Source: Silicimonas sp963779765
GTDB taxonomy: Bacteria; Pseudomonadota; Alphaproteobacteria; Rhodobacterales; Rhodobacteraceae
Reading direction: 5' to 3'
Assembly (NCBI GenBank): GCA_963779765.1
Contig: CAVZZP010000003.1
Span: 1 to 64,000, forward strand
DNA length: 64,000 bases
Position numbers and translations under genes: made by a program. Shown here in pieces: positions 18,293-27,085 of this stretch. The stretch's first letter is position 1. Every line of letters begins with the position of its first letter. The notes below the pieces were generated by a model. The model saw only the letters and a program-made list of their open reading frames with translations. It made no database searches and was not told the origin of the DNA.

Positions 18293-18448
18293 TCTAGCCA
18301 GCAAACCCCATAGCGGCCGCAGCGAGACCTGCGCGGAACCCTGCCTTCGGGAAGCTAAGGCCCCGATTGAGCGCCCTATTCCAAGCGCTTGTTATTGACT
18401 CGGATTTTCATCACCCTCATTCTGTTCTGCAAACACCAGGGGGACGGC

Positions 18449-18751
18449 ATGAGCGAGAAGACCTTGACGCGGATGGACCTGAGCGACGCGGTATTCCGCG
18501 AAGTCGGGCTCTCCCGCAACGAATCCGCCCAGCTTGTCGAAAGCGTCCTGCAGCACATGTCGGACGCCCTCGTGAAAAGCGAACAGGTCAAGATCTCGTC
18601 CTTTGGCACCTTTTCGATCCGCGACAAGGCTGCCCGCGTCGGACGGAATCCCAAGACCGGCGAGGAGGTCCCGATCCTGCCGCGCCGCGTCCTGACCTTC
18701 CGTCCGTCCCACCTGATGAAAGAGCGCGTGGCCGCCGGCAACAAAGGCTGA
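18449..18751 (+). CDS. ihfA: Integration host factor alpha subunit
   Basis: The 100-residue DNA-bending protein carries the HU/IHF fold: TLTRMDLSDAVFREVGLSRNES, VKISSFGTFSIRDKAARVGRNPKTGEE with the intercalating-proline beta-arm (GRNPKTG), and VLTFRPSHLMKERV. It pairs with IhfB in recombination, replication and promoter architecture. The ATG at 18449 follows GGGGG and fits the family's length. Confidence 0.95.
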   Translation: MSEKTLTRMDLSDAVFREVGLSRNESAQLVESVLQHMSDALVKSEQVKISSFGTFSIRDKAARVGRNPKTGEEVPILPRRVLTFRPSHLMKERVAAGNKG

Positions 18752-18756
18752 TCCTG

Positions 18757-19503
18757 GTGGAGAAGTCCCGCGACGCCTTCCGCACGATCTCCGAGGTCGC
18801 AGACTGGCTCGACGTGCCCACGCACGTCCTGCGGTTCTGGGAGTCGCGGTTCAGCCAGATCAAGCCGGTGAAACGCGCGGGCGGGCGGAGGTACTACCGT
18901 CCCGCGGACATGCGCGTGATCGGTGGCGTCAAGACGCTGCTGCACGACCAGGGCATGACGATCCGCGGCGTGCAGAAGATGTTCCGCGAACAGGGGATCA
19001 AGCACGTCTCGGGCTTTTCGCCGTCGCTCTTCGGCATGGTCGACGACGCGGACGACGAGGTGATTTCGGTGGAGGCGCTGCCCACGCCCGCCTCCCCTGC
19101 GTCGCCTGCGGCGCCCGCCCGATCGACGCATGGCGCAGCGCCGGCCCCGGTTCTCGACGACGAAGCAGACGCGTCGGCGCCGCTCTTCTCGCACCGCAGC
19201 ACGCCCAAGTCCGAACCCGAACCTGAGGCGCACGTCAGCTTGTCGCCCGAAGAGGCGTCCGGCGAGGAGACCGAAGCAGCTTCGGCTGAAACCGAGCCCG
19301 TCGAAGCCACCCCGCGTCCGTCCATCCCACCCACGCCCGACGTGCCGGTCACGGACCCCGAGGACGACGACGAAGGTTTCGCAGCCACGCCATCGGCCGC
19401 CCTGCGCCTGCGCCTGGCCGACCCCGCCGTTCTTGCCCGTCACCGAGACGATCTCGCCGTCGCCGCCGGACGCCTTCGGGCCCTTCTCGACCGGGCGTCC
19501 TGA
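18757..19503 (+). CDS. MerR-family regulator with a long acidic tail
   Basis: The GTG start gives 248 residues. Residues 5-80 form a MerR winged helix: FRTISEVADWLDVPTHVLRFWESRF, GRRYYRPADMRVIGGVKTLLHDQGMTIRGVQKMF. The rest is a low-complexity Pro/Ala/Glu tail with a short helical end (LRLRLADPAVLARHRDDLAVAAGRLRALLDRA). The gene follows ihfA by five bases, a pairing conserved in Rhodobacterales and beyond. No metal-binding Cys is seen, so its ligand is unknown. Confidence 0.88.
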   Translation: MEKSRDAFRTISEVADWLDVPTHVLRFWESRFSQIKPVKRAGGRRYYRPADMRVIGGVKTLLHDQGMTIRGVQKMFREQGIKHVSGFSPSLFGMVDDADDEVISVEALPTPASPASPAAPARSTHGAAPAPVLDDEADASAPLFSHRSTPKSEPEPEAHVSLSPEEASGEETEAASAETEPVEATPRPSIPPTPDVPVTDPEDDDEGFAATPSAALRLRLADPAVLARHRDDLAVAAGRLRALLDRAS

Positions 19504-19567
19504 ACCGTGTCCGGCGCCCGAGTTGGGCCTTGCCCCCGGTTCGTTTTTCGGCCAGAAGGCGCCCTGT

Positions 19568-19645
19568 CGGGCTATGGCGCAGCCTGGTTAGCGCGTCCGT
19601 CTGGGGGACGGAAGGTCGCAGGTTCGAATCCTGCTAGCCCGACCA
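19568..19645 (+). tRNA. tRNA-Pro (anticodon GGG)
   Basis: A full cloverleaf can be drawn: acceptor CGGGCTA with TAGCCCG, D stem GCGC/GCGC, anticodon stem TCCGT/ACGGA with loop CTGGGGG (anticodon GGG), and T arm with GGTTCGAATCC. The discriminator A and CCA are encoded. It lies 50 bp upstream of dcd. Confidence 0.96.
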
Positions 19646-19697
19646 ATCGACACCGGATCAAGCTGCCGCGACCCGTTCATCGGGTCGCCTGCGCGGC

Positions 19698-20778
19698 ATG
19701 ACCGGCGTCCTTCCCGACACCCGTATCCGCCGGCTGGTCGCCGAGGGCGCCATCTCGGCGGAACGCGACGTCGACGAAGCGCAGGTCCAGCCCGCCTCTC
19801 TCGACCTCCGCCTGGGGCGCGTGGCCTTCCGCGTCCGCGCCTCGTTCCTGACGGGCAATGCCACCGTCGCCGACCGCTTGTCCGACTTCGAGATGCACCG
19901 CATCGACCTGACGCATGGCGCGGTGCTGGAGAAAGGCTGCGTCTACGTCGTCCCGCTGATGGAACGGCTTGGCCTGCCGCCGCAGGTCAGCGCCGTCGCC
20001 AACGCGAAAAGCTCGACCGGCCGCCTCGACCTTCTGACCCGCTGCATCACCGATGGCGGCACCGAGTTCGACCGCATCCCGCTTGGCTACCAGGGTCCGC
20101 TCTACGCCGAGATCTGTCCCCGCTCGTTCTCGGTCCTCGTCCGGCCCGGAATGCGCCTGAACCAGATCCGTTTCCGCGAGGGTCACGCCGAGCTGGACGA
20201 CGTGTCGCTGGCGCGCTCTTCACGGCAGGGTCGGGCTTGTGGACGGTGAGGCGGTGATCGACGACGGGCTCGGCTTCTCGGTCGACCTCCGACCCGCGAG
20301 CGGCACCCTCGTCGGCTATCGCGCCAAGCCGCACACGGGTCTGATCGACCTCGACCGCATCGGCCACTACGAACCCTCGGACTTCTGGGAAGAGGTCCAC
20401 ACCCGCGACGGCCGCATCATCCTCGACCCCGGCGCGTTCTACATCCTCGTCAGCCGCGAGGCGGTGACGATCCCGCCCACCCACGCCGCCGAGATGGCGC
20501 CCTATGTCGCGATGGTGGGCGAGTTCCGCGTCCACTACGCCGGGTTCTTCGATCCGGGCTTCGGATGGGCCGAGGCGGGCGGCTCGGGCTCTCGCGGCGT
20601 GCTGGAGGTCCGCTGCCACGAGGCGCCCTTCGTCCTGGAACACGGGCAGATCGTGGGACGGCTGGTCTACGAGTCGATGGCGGCCATGCCCGAGACGCTC
20701 TACGGCCGCGAGATCGCGTCGAACTACCAGGGCCAGGGGCTGAAGCTGTCGAAGCATTTCCGCACGCCCCGGAGCTGA
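19698..20778 (+). CDS. dcd: dCTP deaminase, long two-domain form, one-base frameshift
   Basis: The reconstructed protein has about 359 residues, typical of the long alphaproteobacterial form with two related domains, about twice the E. coli length. It deaminates dCTP to dUTP for thymidylate synthesis. The first half carries VQPASLDLRLGRVAFRVRA, NAKSSTGRLDLLTRCI and GYQGPLYAEICPRSF; the second half GFSVDLRP, PHTGLIDLDRIGHYEP and the C-terminal ASNYQGQGLKLSKHFR. The frame changes near 20219; removing one base gives LARLHGRVGLVDGE and joins the two halves. Confidence 0.88.
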
Positions 20779-20913
20779 TTTCGACGTCGCACCGGCAATC
20801 CGACGCCGCTCTGGGGCTTAACTGCGGCTTCCCCTTCGACCGGCCTTGACGGCGCTTGGATCAACCACGATGTGTCTCGCGCGGCGCCCGTGCCGCTCGT
20901 GCACAGGTGCCTT

Positions 20914-21829
20914 TTGAACATCCTTTTCATCCTGATCGGTTTCGTCGTCCTCGTTGTCGGCGGCGAGCTTCTGGTGCGGGGTGCCGTGGCGCTCGCGCGC
21001 CGCCTGCGTCTCTCTCCCCTCGTGATCGGCGTGACGGTTGTAGGCTTCGGCACCTCGGCGCCGGAACTGGCGACGAGCCTCGTCGCCGCGCTCGAGGACG
21101 CGCCGGGCATCGCTGTCGGAAACGTCGTCGGCTCGAACATCGCCAACATCCTCCTGATCCTCGGCCTTGCCGCGGTCATGATGCCGATCCTCGTCGACCG
21201 CGCGGCGCTGAAGCGCGACTCCGTGGCGCTCATCGCGGCCACCCTCGCCGCAGTCGCCATTCTCTTCCTGGGCGAAGCGAGCCGTCTGGCAGGGTTCGTC
21301 CTCTTCACGGGTCTGATCGCCTACCTGACCTACGTCATCCGCACCTCGCCCCGGCCCGAGGCAGAAGAGGAGACGGCGATGGTCGGCGCGGGGCGTTCGG
21401 CCGCCTACCTTGCCGCAGGCCTCGTCGGCATGATCGGGGGGGCCATGCTCCTGCGTTCAGGGCGCGGTGGCGCTGGCCGAAGCGGCGGGGGTGTCCGAGG
21501 CGGTGATCGGGCTGACCATCGTCGCGGTCGGCACTTCCCTGCCCGAGCTTGTCACCTCGGTCATCGCGGCCCGCAAGGGCGAGGGCGACATCGCGCTCGG
21601 CAACGTCGTCGGATCGAACATCTTCAACATCCTCGGCATCCTCGGGCTGACCGCGATGATCCAGCCGATCGCAGTGCCCGCCGACATGTCGATCCGCGAC
21701 GGTGGTATCCTTCTCGCCGCGACGGTGGCGCTTCTGGTCGTCTGCCGGACGGGCTTTCGCGTCACGCGGACCGAGGGACTGGCTTTCCTTGCGCTCTACG
21801 CGATCTATCTCTGGCTGCTCTGGCCCTGA
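20914..21829 (+). CDS. Sodium/calcium exchanger family transporter, one-base frameshift
   Basis: The protein is about 305 residues after mending, with ten predicted membrane spans in two inverted halves. Each half has the alpha-repeat: GFGTSAPELATSLVAAL with GNVVGSNIANILLILG in the first, AVGTSLPELVTSVIAARKG with GNVVGSNIFNILGILG in the second. This is the CaxA/YrbG-type plan of cation/Ca2+ antiporters. The frame changes near 21455; removing one C gives VQGAVALAEAAGVSEAV. The TTG at 20914 was taken as start because the hydrophobic family sequence begins there. The exact ion is not certain. Confidence 0.85.
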
Positions 21830-22347
21830 GGGCCTAGGGGCAGCTCCATGTAGATCGCCCAGGGGCCCAGGACGGGATCGCCAGCAAGGTCGCTTTCGGG
21901 GAAGGCGTCCCTCTCGACGAAGCCGAGCTTGCGGTAGAGGTCGAGAGCGGACGTCAGGTTGCGCGTTGAATCGAGCCGGACGACCGCTGCTCCCGCCTCC
22001 TGCGCGGCTGCGACGGCTGCCAGCACCAGAGCCCGACCGACGCCCATGCCGCGACCCGCGGGCGGAACGTAGAGGCGCTTGATCTCCATCGCGCCTGCGC
22101 CTGACGGACGCAGGAAGACCATGCCGAGGACAGCATCCCCGTCATCCTCGGCCACGAAGGCATAGCCGCGCGGCGGCACCACGTCTTGCAAGTGTGCGAG
22201 GGTCTTCGACAGAAGGCCGTCCGGCTGGAATCGTGGCGCGCCGGCGCGGAAAAGGTCGTCGCAAACAAAGCGGACATAGTCCGACAGATGCGGCGTCAGC
22301 GCGCGAACCTCGTCAACCGAGACAAGGCGCCGGATGCGCGGGCTCAC
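21805..22347 (-). CDS. GNAT-family N-acetyltransferase
   Basis: The 180-residue protein shows the acetyl-CoA-binding motif region IKRLYVPPAGRGMGVGRALV (R/QxxGxG/A type) followed by VRLDSTRNLTSALDLYRKLGFVE, the standard end of the GNAT fold. The substrate is not evident. The GTG start overlaps the stop of the 50-residue gene upstream (GTGA). Its 3' end overlaps the exchanger gene by 25 bp in convergent orientation. Confidence 0.85.
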   Translation of the reverse strand: MSPRIRRLVSVDEVRALTPHLSDYVRFVCDDLFRAGAPRFQPDGLLSKTLAHLQDVVPPRGYAFVAEDDGDAVLGMVFLRPSGAGAMEIKRLYVPPAGRGMGVGRALVLAAVAAAQEAGAAVVRLDSTRNLTSALDLYRKLGFVERDAFPESDLAGDPVLGPWAIYMELPLGPQGQSSQR

Positions 22348-22496
22348 TTCATCAGCCGGTCGATCTTTCGCATCGCCTTCATGGTCTGCTGAGTTTTCTT
22401 CACGCGCGGATCGACTTTCTGGCCCTTGTTCAGCCAGCGCATCCCGTGGCGGAAGACCATGTTGATCGCCATGTTGATCAGCCTGTTCGCGTTCAT
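22344..22496 (-). CDS. Small conserved-looking basic protein
   Basis: The 50-residue product is very basic: a short hydrophobic helix (LINMAINMVFRHGMRWL) precedes KKTQQTMKAMRKIDRLMK. It is tightly packed, 4 bp from the scpB stop on one side and overlapping the GNAT start on the other, which supports it being real. It has no named family. Confidence 0.7.
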   Translation of the reverse strand: MNANRLINMAINMVFRHGMRWLNKGQKVDPRVKKTQQTMKAMRKIDRLMK

Positions 22497-22500
22497 CTGC

Positions 22501-23169
22501 TCATGCCTCGTCCTCGAACATATCCGTCTGGTCCTCGTCGTCCTCGCCGTCGTCGCCCTGAAGCGCGTCTCCCGGCGGAGGGCGGTTCTCCAGAAGGCCA
22601 GCGGCGCGCAATTCCCTCAGACCTGGAAGGTCGCGGGCACTTTCCAGGCCGAAATGGTCCAGGAATTCCTGCGTCACGACATAGGTCACGGGACGTCCGG
22701 GCGTCATCTTGCGCCGGCCGAAGCGGATCCACTCCAGCTCCAGCAACTGGTCCACCGTGCCCCGGCTGACGCTGACGCCGCGGATCTCCTCGATCTCGGC
22801 CCGCGTCACCGGCTGGTGATAGGCGATGATCGCCAGCGTCTCGATGGCGGCGCGCGACAGCTTGCGCGTCTCGACCGTTTCCTTCTGCATCAGGAAACCA
22901 AGGTCGGGCGCGGTCCGCATGGCCCAGGCGTCGCCCACCTTGACCACCGACACGCCTCGCCCCTCATAGCGCTTGCGCAGGCGCTCGATGGCCGCCGCCG
23001 CGTCGCAGCCGTGCGGCAGGCGCGCGTTCAGGTCGGCGACCCCGATCGGTTCGACGGTCGCGAAGAGGATCGCCTCGACCATCCGCTCCTGCTCGGCCTC
23101 CGGCGGCGCCTCGAAGAGGCTGTCGCGCGGGGGCCGGGCGTCGGCGGCCTCGGGGCCGGTCTCAGGCAC
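22501..23169 (-). CDS. scpB: Segregation and condensation protein B
   Basis: The 222-residue winged-helix protein is the kleisin-associated subunit of the SMC-ScpAB condensin. MVEAILFATVEPIGVADLNARLP, SRAAIETLAIIAYHQPVTRAEIEEIRGV and PVTYVVTQEFLDHFGLESARDLPGL are family blocks; the tail is acidic. The GTG start overlaps the scpA stop by eight bases, showing coupling. Confidence 0.94.
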   Translation of the reverse strand: MPETGPEAADARPPRDSLFEAPPEAEQERMVEAILFATVEPIGVADLNARLPHGCDAAAAIERLRKRYEGRGVSVVKVGDAWAMRTAPDLGFLMQKETVETRKLSRAAIETLAIIAYHQPVTRAEIEEIRGVSVSRGTVDQLLELEWIRFGRRKMTPGRPVTYVVTQEFLDHFGLESARDLPGLRELRAAGLLENRPPPGDALQGDDGEDDEDQTDMFEDEA

Positions 23170-23944
23170 GGGCAACCGCCTGGATCTGGATCGGCGCGAA
23201 GGTGTCGGACTGACGGATGCGGATCGCGCCAGTCTTGACCAGTTCGAGCGAGGCCGCAAAGTGCGACGCCGTGGCCGAGCGCCGGCGTTGCGGGTCGGTC
23301 TCCCACCCGTCGGGAAGATAGGACAGAAGGTCGGTCCATTCACCCGCATAGCCGATAAGTCCCGCATCCGCTCAAGCGCCTGCTCCAGCGTGAAGACGTT
23401 GTCGCGGTCCATGACATAGGGGCGGAACTCGTCCTTCGTCCGGATCCGGGCATAGCCCTGCATCAGATCCAGAAGCGTCGCGGTATAGCGGACCCGGCGT
23501 ACGCGGGTCACGTCCTCGGGCAGGCCGCGCACGAAGAAGTCGCGGCCCTTCTGGTCGCGCGCCATGAGTTGCGCGGCGCGGTCGCGCATGGCGGCCAGGC
23601 GTTCGAGCTGGAAGGCAAGGTGAGCCGCCAACTCCTCGCCCGAGGGTCCCTCGTCAGACGGGATCGGGCGGCAGCAGCAGGCGCGATTTCAGAAACGCGA
23701 GCCAGGCCGCCATAACCAGGTAATCGGCGGCCAGTTCGATCCGCAGCGACTTGGCGCGCTGAACGAAGGACAGGTACTGCTCGGCAAGGGCAAGGACGCT
23801 GATCTTCCGAAGATCGACCTTCTGCGTGCGCGACAGCATCAGAAGAAGGTCGAGAGGTCCCTCGAAACCGTCCACGTCGACGATCAGGGCCTCGGCGGCA
23901 AGCCGGTCCCCAACGTCCGAGAAATCCATGTCGCCATCAGGCAT
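23162..23944 (-). CDS. scpA: Segregation and condensation protein A, two frameshifts
   Basis: The kleisin subunit of the SMC complex is recognised from EGPLDLLLMLSRTQKVDLRKISVLALAEQYL and YLVMAAWLAFLKSRLLLP in the N-terminal part, FFVRGLPEDV and LLDLMQGYARIR in the middle, and the C-terminal winged helix ending TFAPIQIQAVARA. The frame changes at about 23652 (one extra C) and 23350 (one missing base); corrected length is about 260 residues. The ATG overlaps the nagZ stop by eight bases. Both breaks fit the window-wide indel pattern. Confidence 0.88.
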
Positions 23945-24953
23945 CGGCGCGTCCCTGCATCAGGGCGCCAAACTCGGCTTCGAGAGCCGAAATGTCAATA
24001 TCTGGTAGGCCGGCGCGGCGGGTCAGCGCTATATCTGCGCGATGTTGGGAAGCCCCGTCCATCGCACCCACTGTTTCGGCGATCACCCGCATCTCGGACA
24101 GATCGCCGTTGCAATGCAGGACGGCATCGCATCCCGCCGCGATAGCGCGGGCGGCTCGCTCGGCGATGTCGCCCGAAAGCGCCTGCATCGAGATGTCGTC
24201 GGTCATCAGGAAGTTCTGAAGCCCCAGGTCCTCGCGCAGGAACCGCACGCCTGCGGGCGACAGCGTCACCGGCGTCTCGGGGTCGATCTCCGGCAGGACG
24301 ATATGCGCCGTCATGGCCATCGGCAGGTCCGCCAGAGCGCGGAACGGCGCGAAATCCGTATCGCGCAGGTCGGCGAGCGGCATATCGATCCGCGGCAGAG
24401 CGTGGTGGCTGTCCAGCGTCGCGCGCCCATGCCCCGGCGCGTGCTTCAGGACCGGCAGCACGCCCGCCTCGAGAAGCCCCGTCGCGCAGGCCCGCGCCAT
24501 CGCCGTCACCGTAGCAGCGTCGGTTCCGTAGCAGCGGTTGCGCAGGAAGGGATGCGTCTCGGGCCAGGCGATGTCGGCGGAGGGCGCGCAGTTCGCGTCG
24601 ATGCCCTGAGCGCGCAGTTCCGCGCCGATCATCAGGCCACGCAGGTGCATCGCCCGGAACGCAGCGGTCCCCTCTGACGAGAGCGCCTCGACCTGGTCGA
24701 GCGGCGGCATCCACTCGCGCCAGTGCGGGGCCCGCAGGCGCTGGACCCGGCCGCCCTCCTGGTCGATCAGGATCGGCGCCTCGCGCCCCACGGCCTCGCG
24801 CAGCGCGGTGCAGAGACGGCGAAGCTGTCCGGGTGTTTCGGCGTTTCGCGCGAAAAGGATGAACCCGAAGGGGTCTGCGTCGCGGAAGAAGGCGGCCTCG
24901 TCCTCGGTCAGGACGGGGCCGGCGGGCGCGACGATGTACGCGCCCTGCCCCAC
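23937..24953 (-). CDS. nagZ: Beta-N-acetylhexosaminidase
   Basis: This 338-residue family-3 glycoside hydrolase removes GlcNAc from muropeptides during cell-wall recycling. Visible blocks include GFILFARNAETPGQL, PILIDQEGGRVQRLRAPHW, GIDANCAPSADIAW, VLKHAPGHGRATLDSHHALP (the His-Asp loop that carries the acid/base dyad) and MTDDISMQAL with the nucleophile Asp. The GTG start lies three bases after the stop of the SPOR protein gene. It belongs to the run argS-SPOR-nagZ-scpA-scpB. Confidence 0.94.
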   Translation of the reverse strand: MGQGAYIVAPAGPVLTEDEAAFFRDADPFGFILFARNAETPGQLRRLCTALREAVGREAPILIDQEGGRVQRLRAPHWREWMPPLDQVEALSSEGTAAFRAMHLRGLMIGAELRAQGIDANCAPSADIAWPETHPFLRNRCYGTDAATVTAMARACATGLLEAGVLPVLKHAPGHGRATLDSHHALPRIDMPLADLRDTDFAPFRALADLPMAMTAHIVLPEIDPETPVTLSPAGVRFLREDLGLQNFLMTDDISMQALSGDIAERAARAIAAGCDAVLHCNGDLSEMRVIAETVGAMDGASQHRADIALTRRAGLPDIDISALEAEFGALMQGRADA

Positions 24954-24955
24954 TT

Positions 24956-26015
24956 CTATTCCTGCACGACCGGGATGCAGTTTGCGCCCTCGGCCACCAG
25001 CACCGCGCAGAAGCGCCGCGCGTCGCCCAGATCGTCGAAGCCGACCGCGCGAAGACGGAAGAAGGTGCGTCCGCCGCTTTGCGCTTCCTGGATCACCCGG
25101 CCCTTGCCGCCCATGTACTCGCCGAAGCGCTCTTCGGCGGCCAGCCACTCGGCCTCGGCCACCTGCGCGCTGCCGTAGGCGCCAAGCTGCACGAGGCGGG
25201 TGCCGGGAGGAATCCGGACCGGATCGACGCTGCCGTCGGCGGCGCTGGCGGGCGCAAGCGACACGCGCTGAAGACGGGCGGGCCGCTCGACCGGGCGCGG
25301 CGTCGCGGCGGGGACGTGAGCGGGGGCCGCGATGCGCAGGACGGCGGGCTCGGCCACCAGCGGTTCCGGGGCGAGACCGATGTCGGCCAGGGCCGCCGCG
25401 ACGGCCAGGTCGGTGGCCGATGGAGCGGGCTCCTCGGTCAGGGCCGCGGTGCCGTCGGCGTTGGTGACGGTGGCGAAGTCGTCCTCCACGCCCTCCTCGT
25501 CGAAGGCCGCGCCGAAGTCCTCGCTCACGGCATCCGGAGGTGAAGGCGGCGACGTCTTCATCCGCCACTTCGACGACCGGAGGCGTGGTCGTGGGGACGT
25601 CGTCCTCCAGCGACATGACCGTCGGCGTCGCGTCGGGCGTCGGCGCAGGAGCCACCACCGGGGGAAGCTCGGCCATCGCCAGGTCTTCCTCCTCGTCCAG
25701 GGTTGCGGGCTGAGGCGCCAGCACCACGCGGTCCGAAGGCGCCACATCGACGCGCTCTTCCGCGATCCGGTTGACCGTCAGGCCCTGGTAGTCGCTGGCA
25801 AGTCCGCCCGGGTCTTCCGGTGCGATCCGCATCGGACCTTCCAGCGCGCGCACGACCGGAACCCCGGTCACGTCGCGCACCCAGAGCTGCCATCCCCAGG
25901 TCGCCAGGCCGGCGATCAGCAGGACCGACAGCCCCGCCCCGGCCCAGTTCATCGCTGAGGCGAAGGTGCTCCCATAGGATCCGTCGCCATAGTCATCGTA
26001 ATTGAGTGCCGCCAT
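24956..26015 (-). CDS. SPOR-domain cell-envelope protein, one-base frameshift
   Basis: The corrected product is about 352 residues. One membrane helix (about 27-45: AGLSVLLIAGLATWGWQLWV) is followed by a long Pro/Ala/acidic periplasmic linker and a C-terminal SPOR domain (RLVQLGAYGSAQVAEAEW ... FFRLRAVGFDDLGDARRFCAVL). SPOR domains bind denuded glycan strands at the division septum. The frame changes near 25540; removing one T joins AA to SPPDAVSEDFGAAF. It sits directly upstream of nagZ. Confidence 0.87.
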
Positions 26016-27085
26016 GTTCCATGCCTCAACTGCCCGCCACCGGTTGTTCCGGCGGTCTCCACTGCTCGATGACGCGAGGTCTGGGCGCTGTCGTTGAGGC
26101 CGGTTTCCCGGCGGTCAGCGCGTTTCCTAGACCGGCGTCGCGGCAAGGATACGCCATCCGCCGGAAATAACAACGGTTACGGGGCGAAGCGGGGCGATTT
26201 TCGCTGGTGGGACGAGGTGCGGGTGGAACGTGAGCGTCGGCAGGATGCTCAGCACGGATGACCTGCGAAGGTTGCGCAGGGGCTACTTGGGCCTATGCAT
26301 GCCGGAATGAAGGCTGGTATAGCCAGCTTCTAGCCAATCTGCGAAAAATCTTGACATTCCGCCTGGTATAAACCACGGTGGGACTGTTTACCGAACGTCG
26401 TCCGAACAATGTAAAGGAACCGAGCATGCGGCTTCCAGTATCTGCAGTATACTCGCCAGTCGAAGCGCCGCCCGAGGTCGCTGATATGATAGCTTCGGAC
26501 CTCCATCATGGGGCAGAATTCGGACGAGATGCCGGAAGGCGAATGCTGGGTTGCGCGGCTGAAGAGATCGAGATTCGAGACTGGTGCTGCTGGTCGAAGA
26601 AGATCGACGACCTCGGGCGCATGTCTTAAGCGGGAAGAAGAGTTTCCAACGTTCGTCCGATCGGCGTCGCACGCTACATGATTGCGAAGACGCATCAGAA
26701 ACCGTCATGTGGAGCGCATCCGAACTTTGGCGCAGGGACAGCAAATCTGGATGAGTTGACCAATTCCGGCGTCATGGTGAGGACATCTTCACGCCTCTTG
26801 CCCGTCACCGGAGACGTTCGATCTCAAGCTCTTCGGAGCTCAAGGAGAAGCATTTCTCGGGCAGCGAAGTCGTGGCGAAGACGTGGATCAGTCTTTGAAA
26901 TTCCGCTTGATCTCGCGGCAGTCGAAATCGGCTGTTCCTGACATGAAAACTATCTGGAACCGGCTACGCGTGGATGCGTTCTTAATTGTTTCGCAGACAG
27001 ACCTTCTCCCGCGACAAAAGAGTGAGGCCTGACGTCTACAGGCGGACTCTCGCGGCGGTAACTCGACGGTCAAGCCTAGCCACCC
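26016..27085. other. 1.07-kb lower-GC gene desert between argS and the SPOR gene
   Basis: From about 26340 to 27040 the GC content is visibly lower than on either side. No reading frame over 125 codons has a recognisable product, a ribosome site or a conserved motif, in either direction. Fragments in several frames look like decayed coding sequence. In related genomes the SPOR gene usually follows argS closely (known gene order), so this is probably the remnant of an insertion. Confidence 0.5.
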
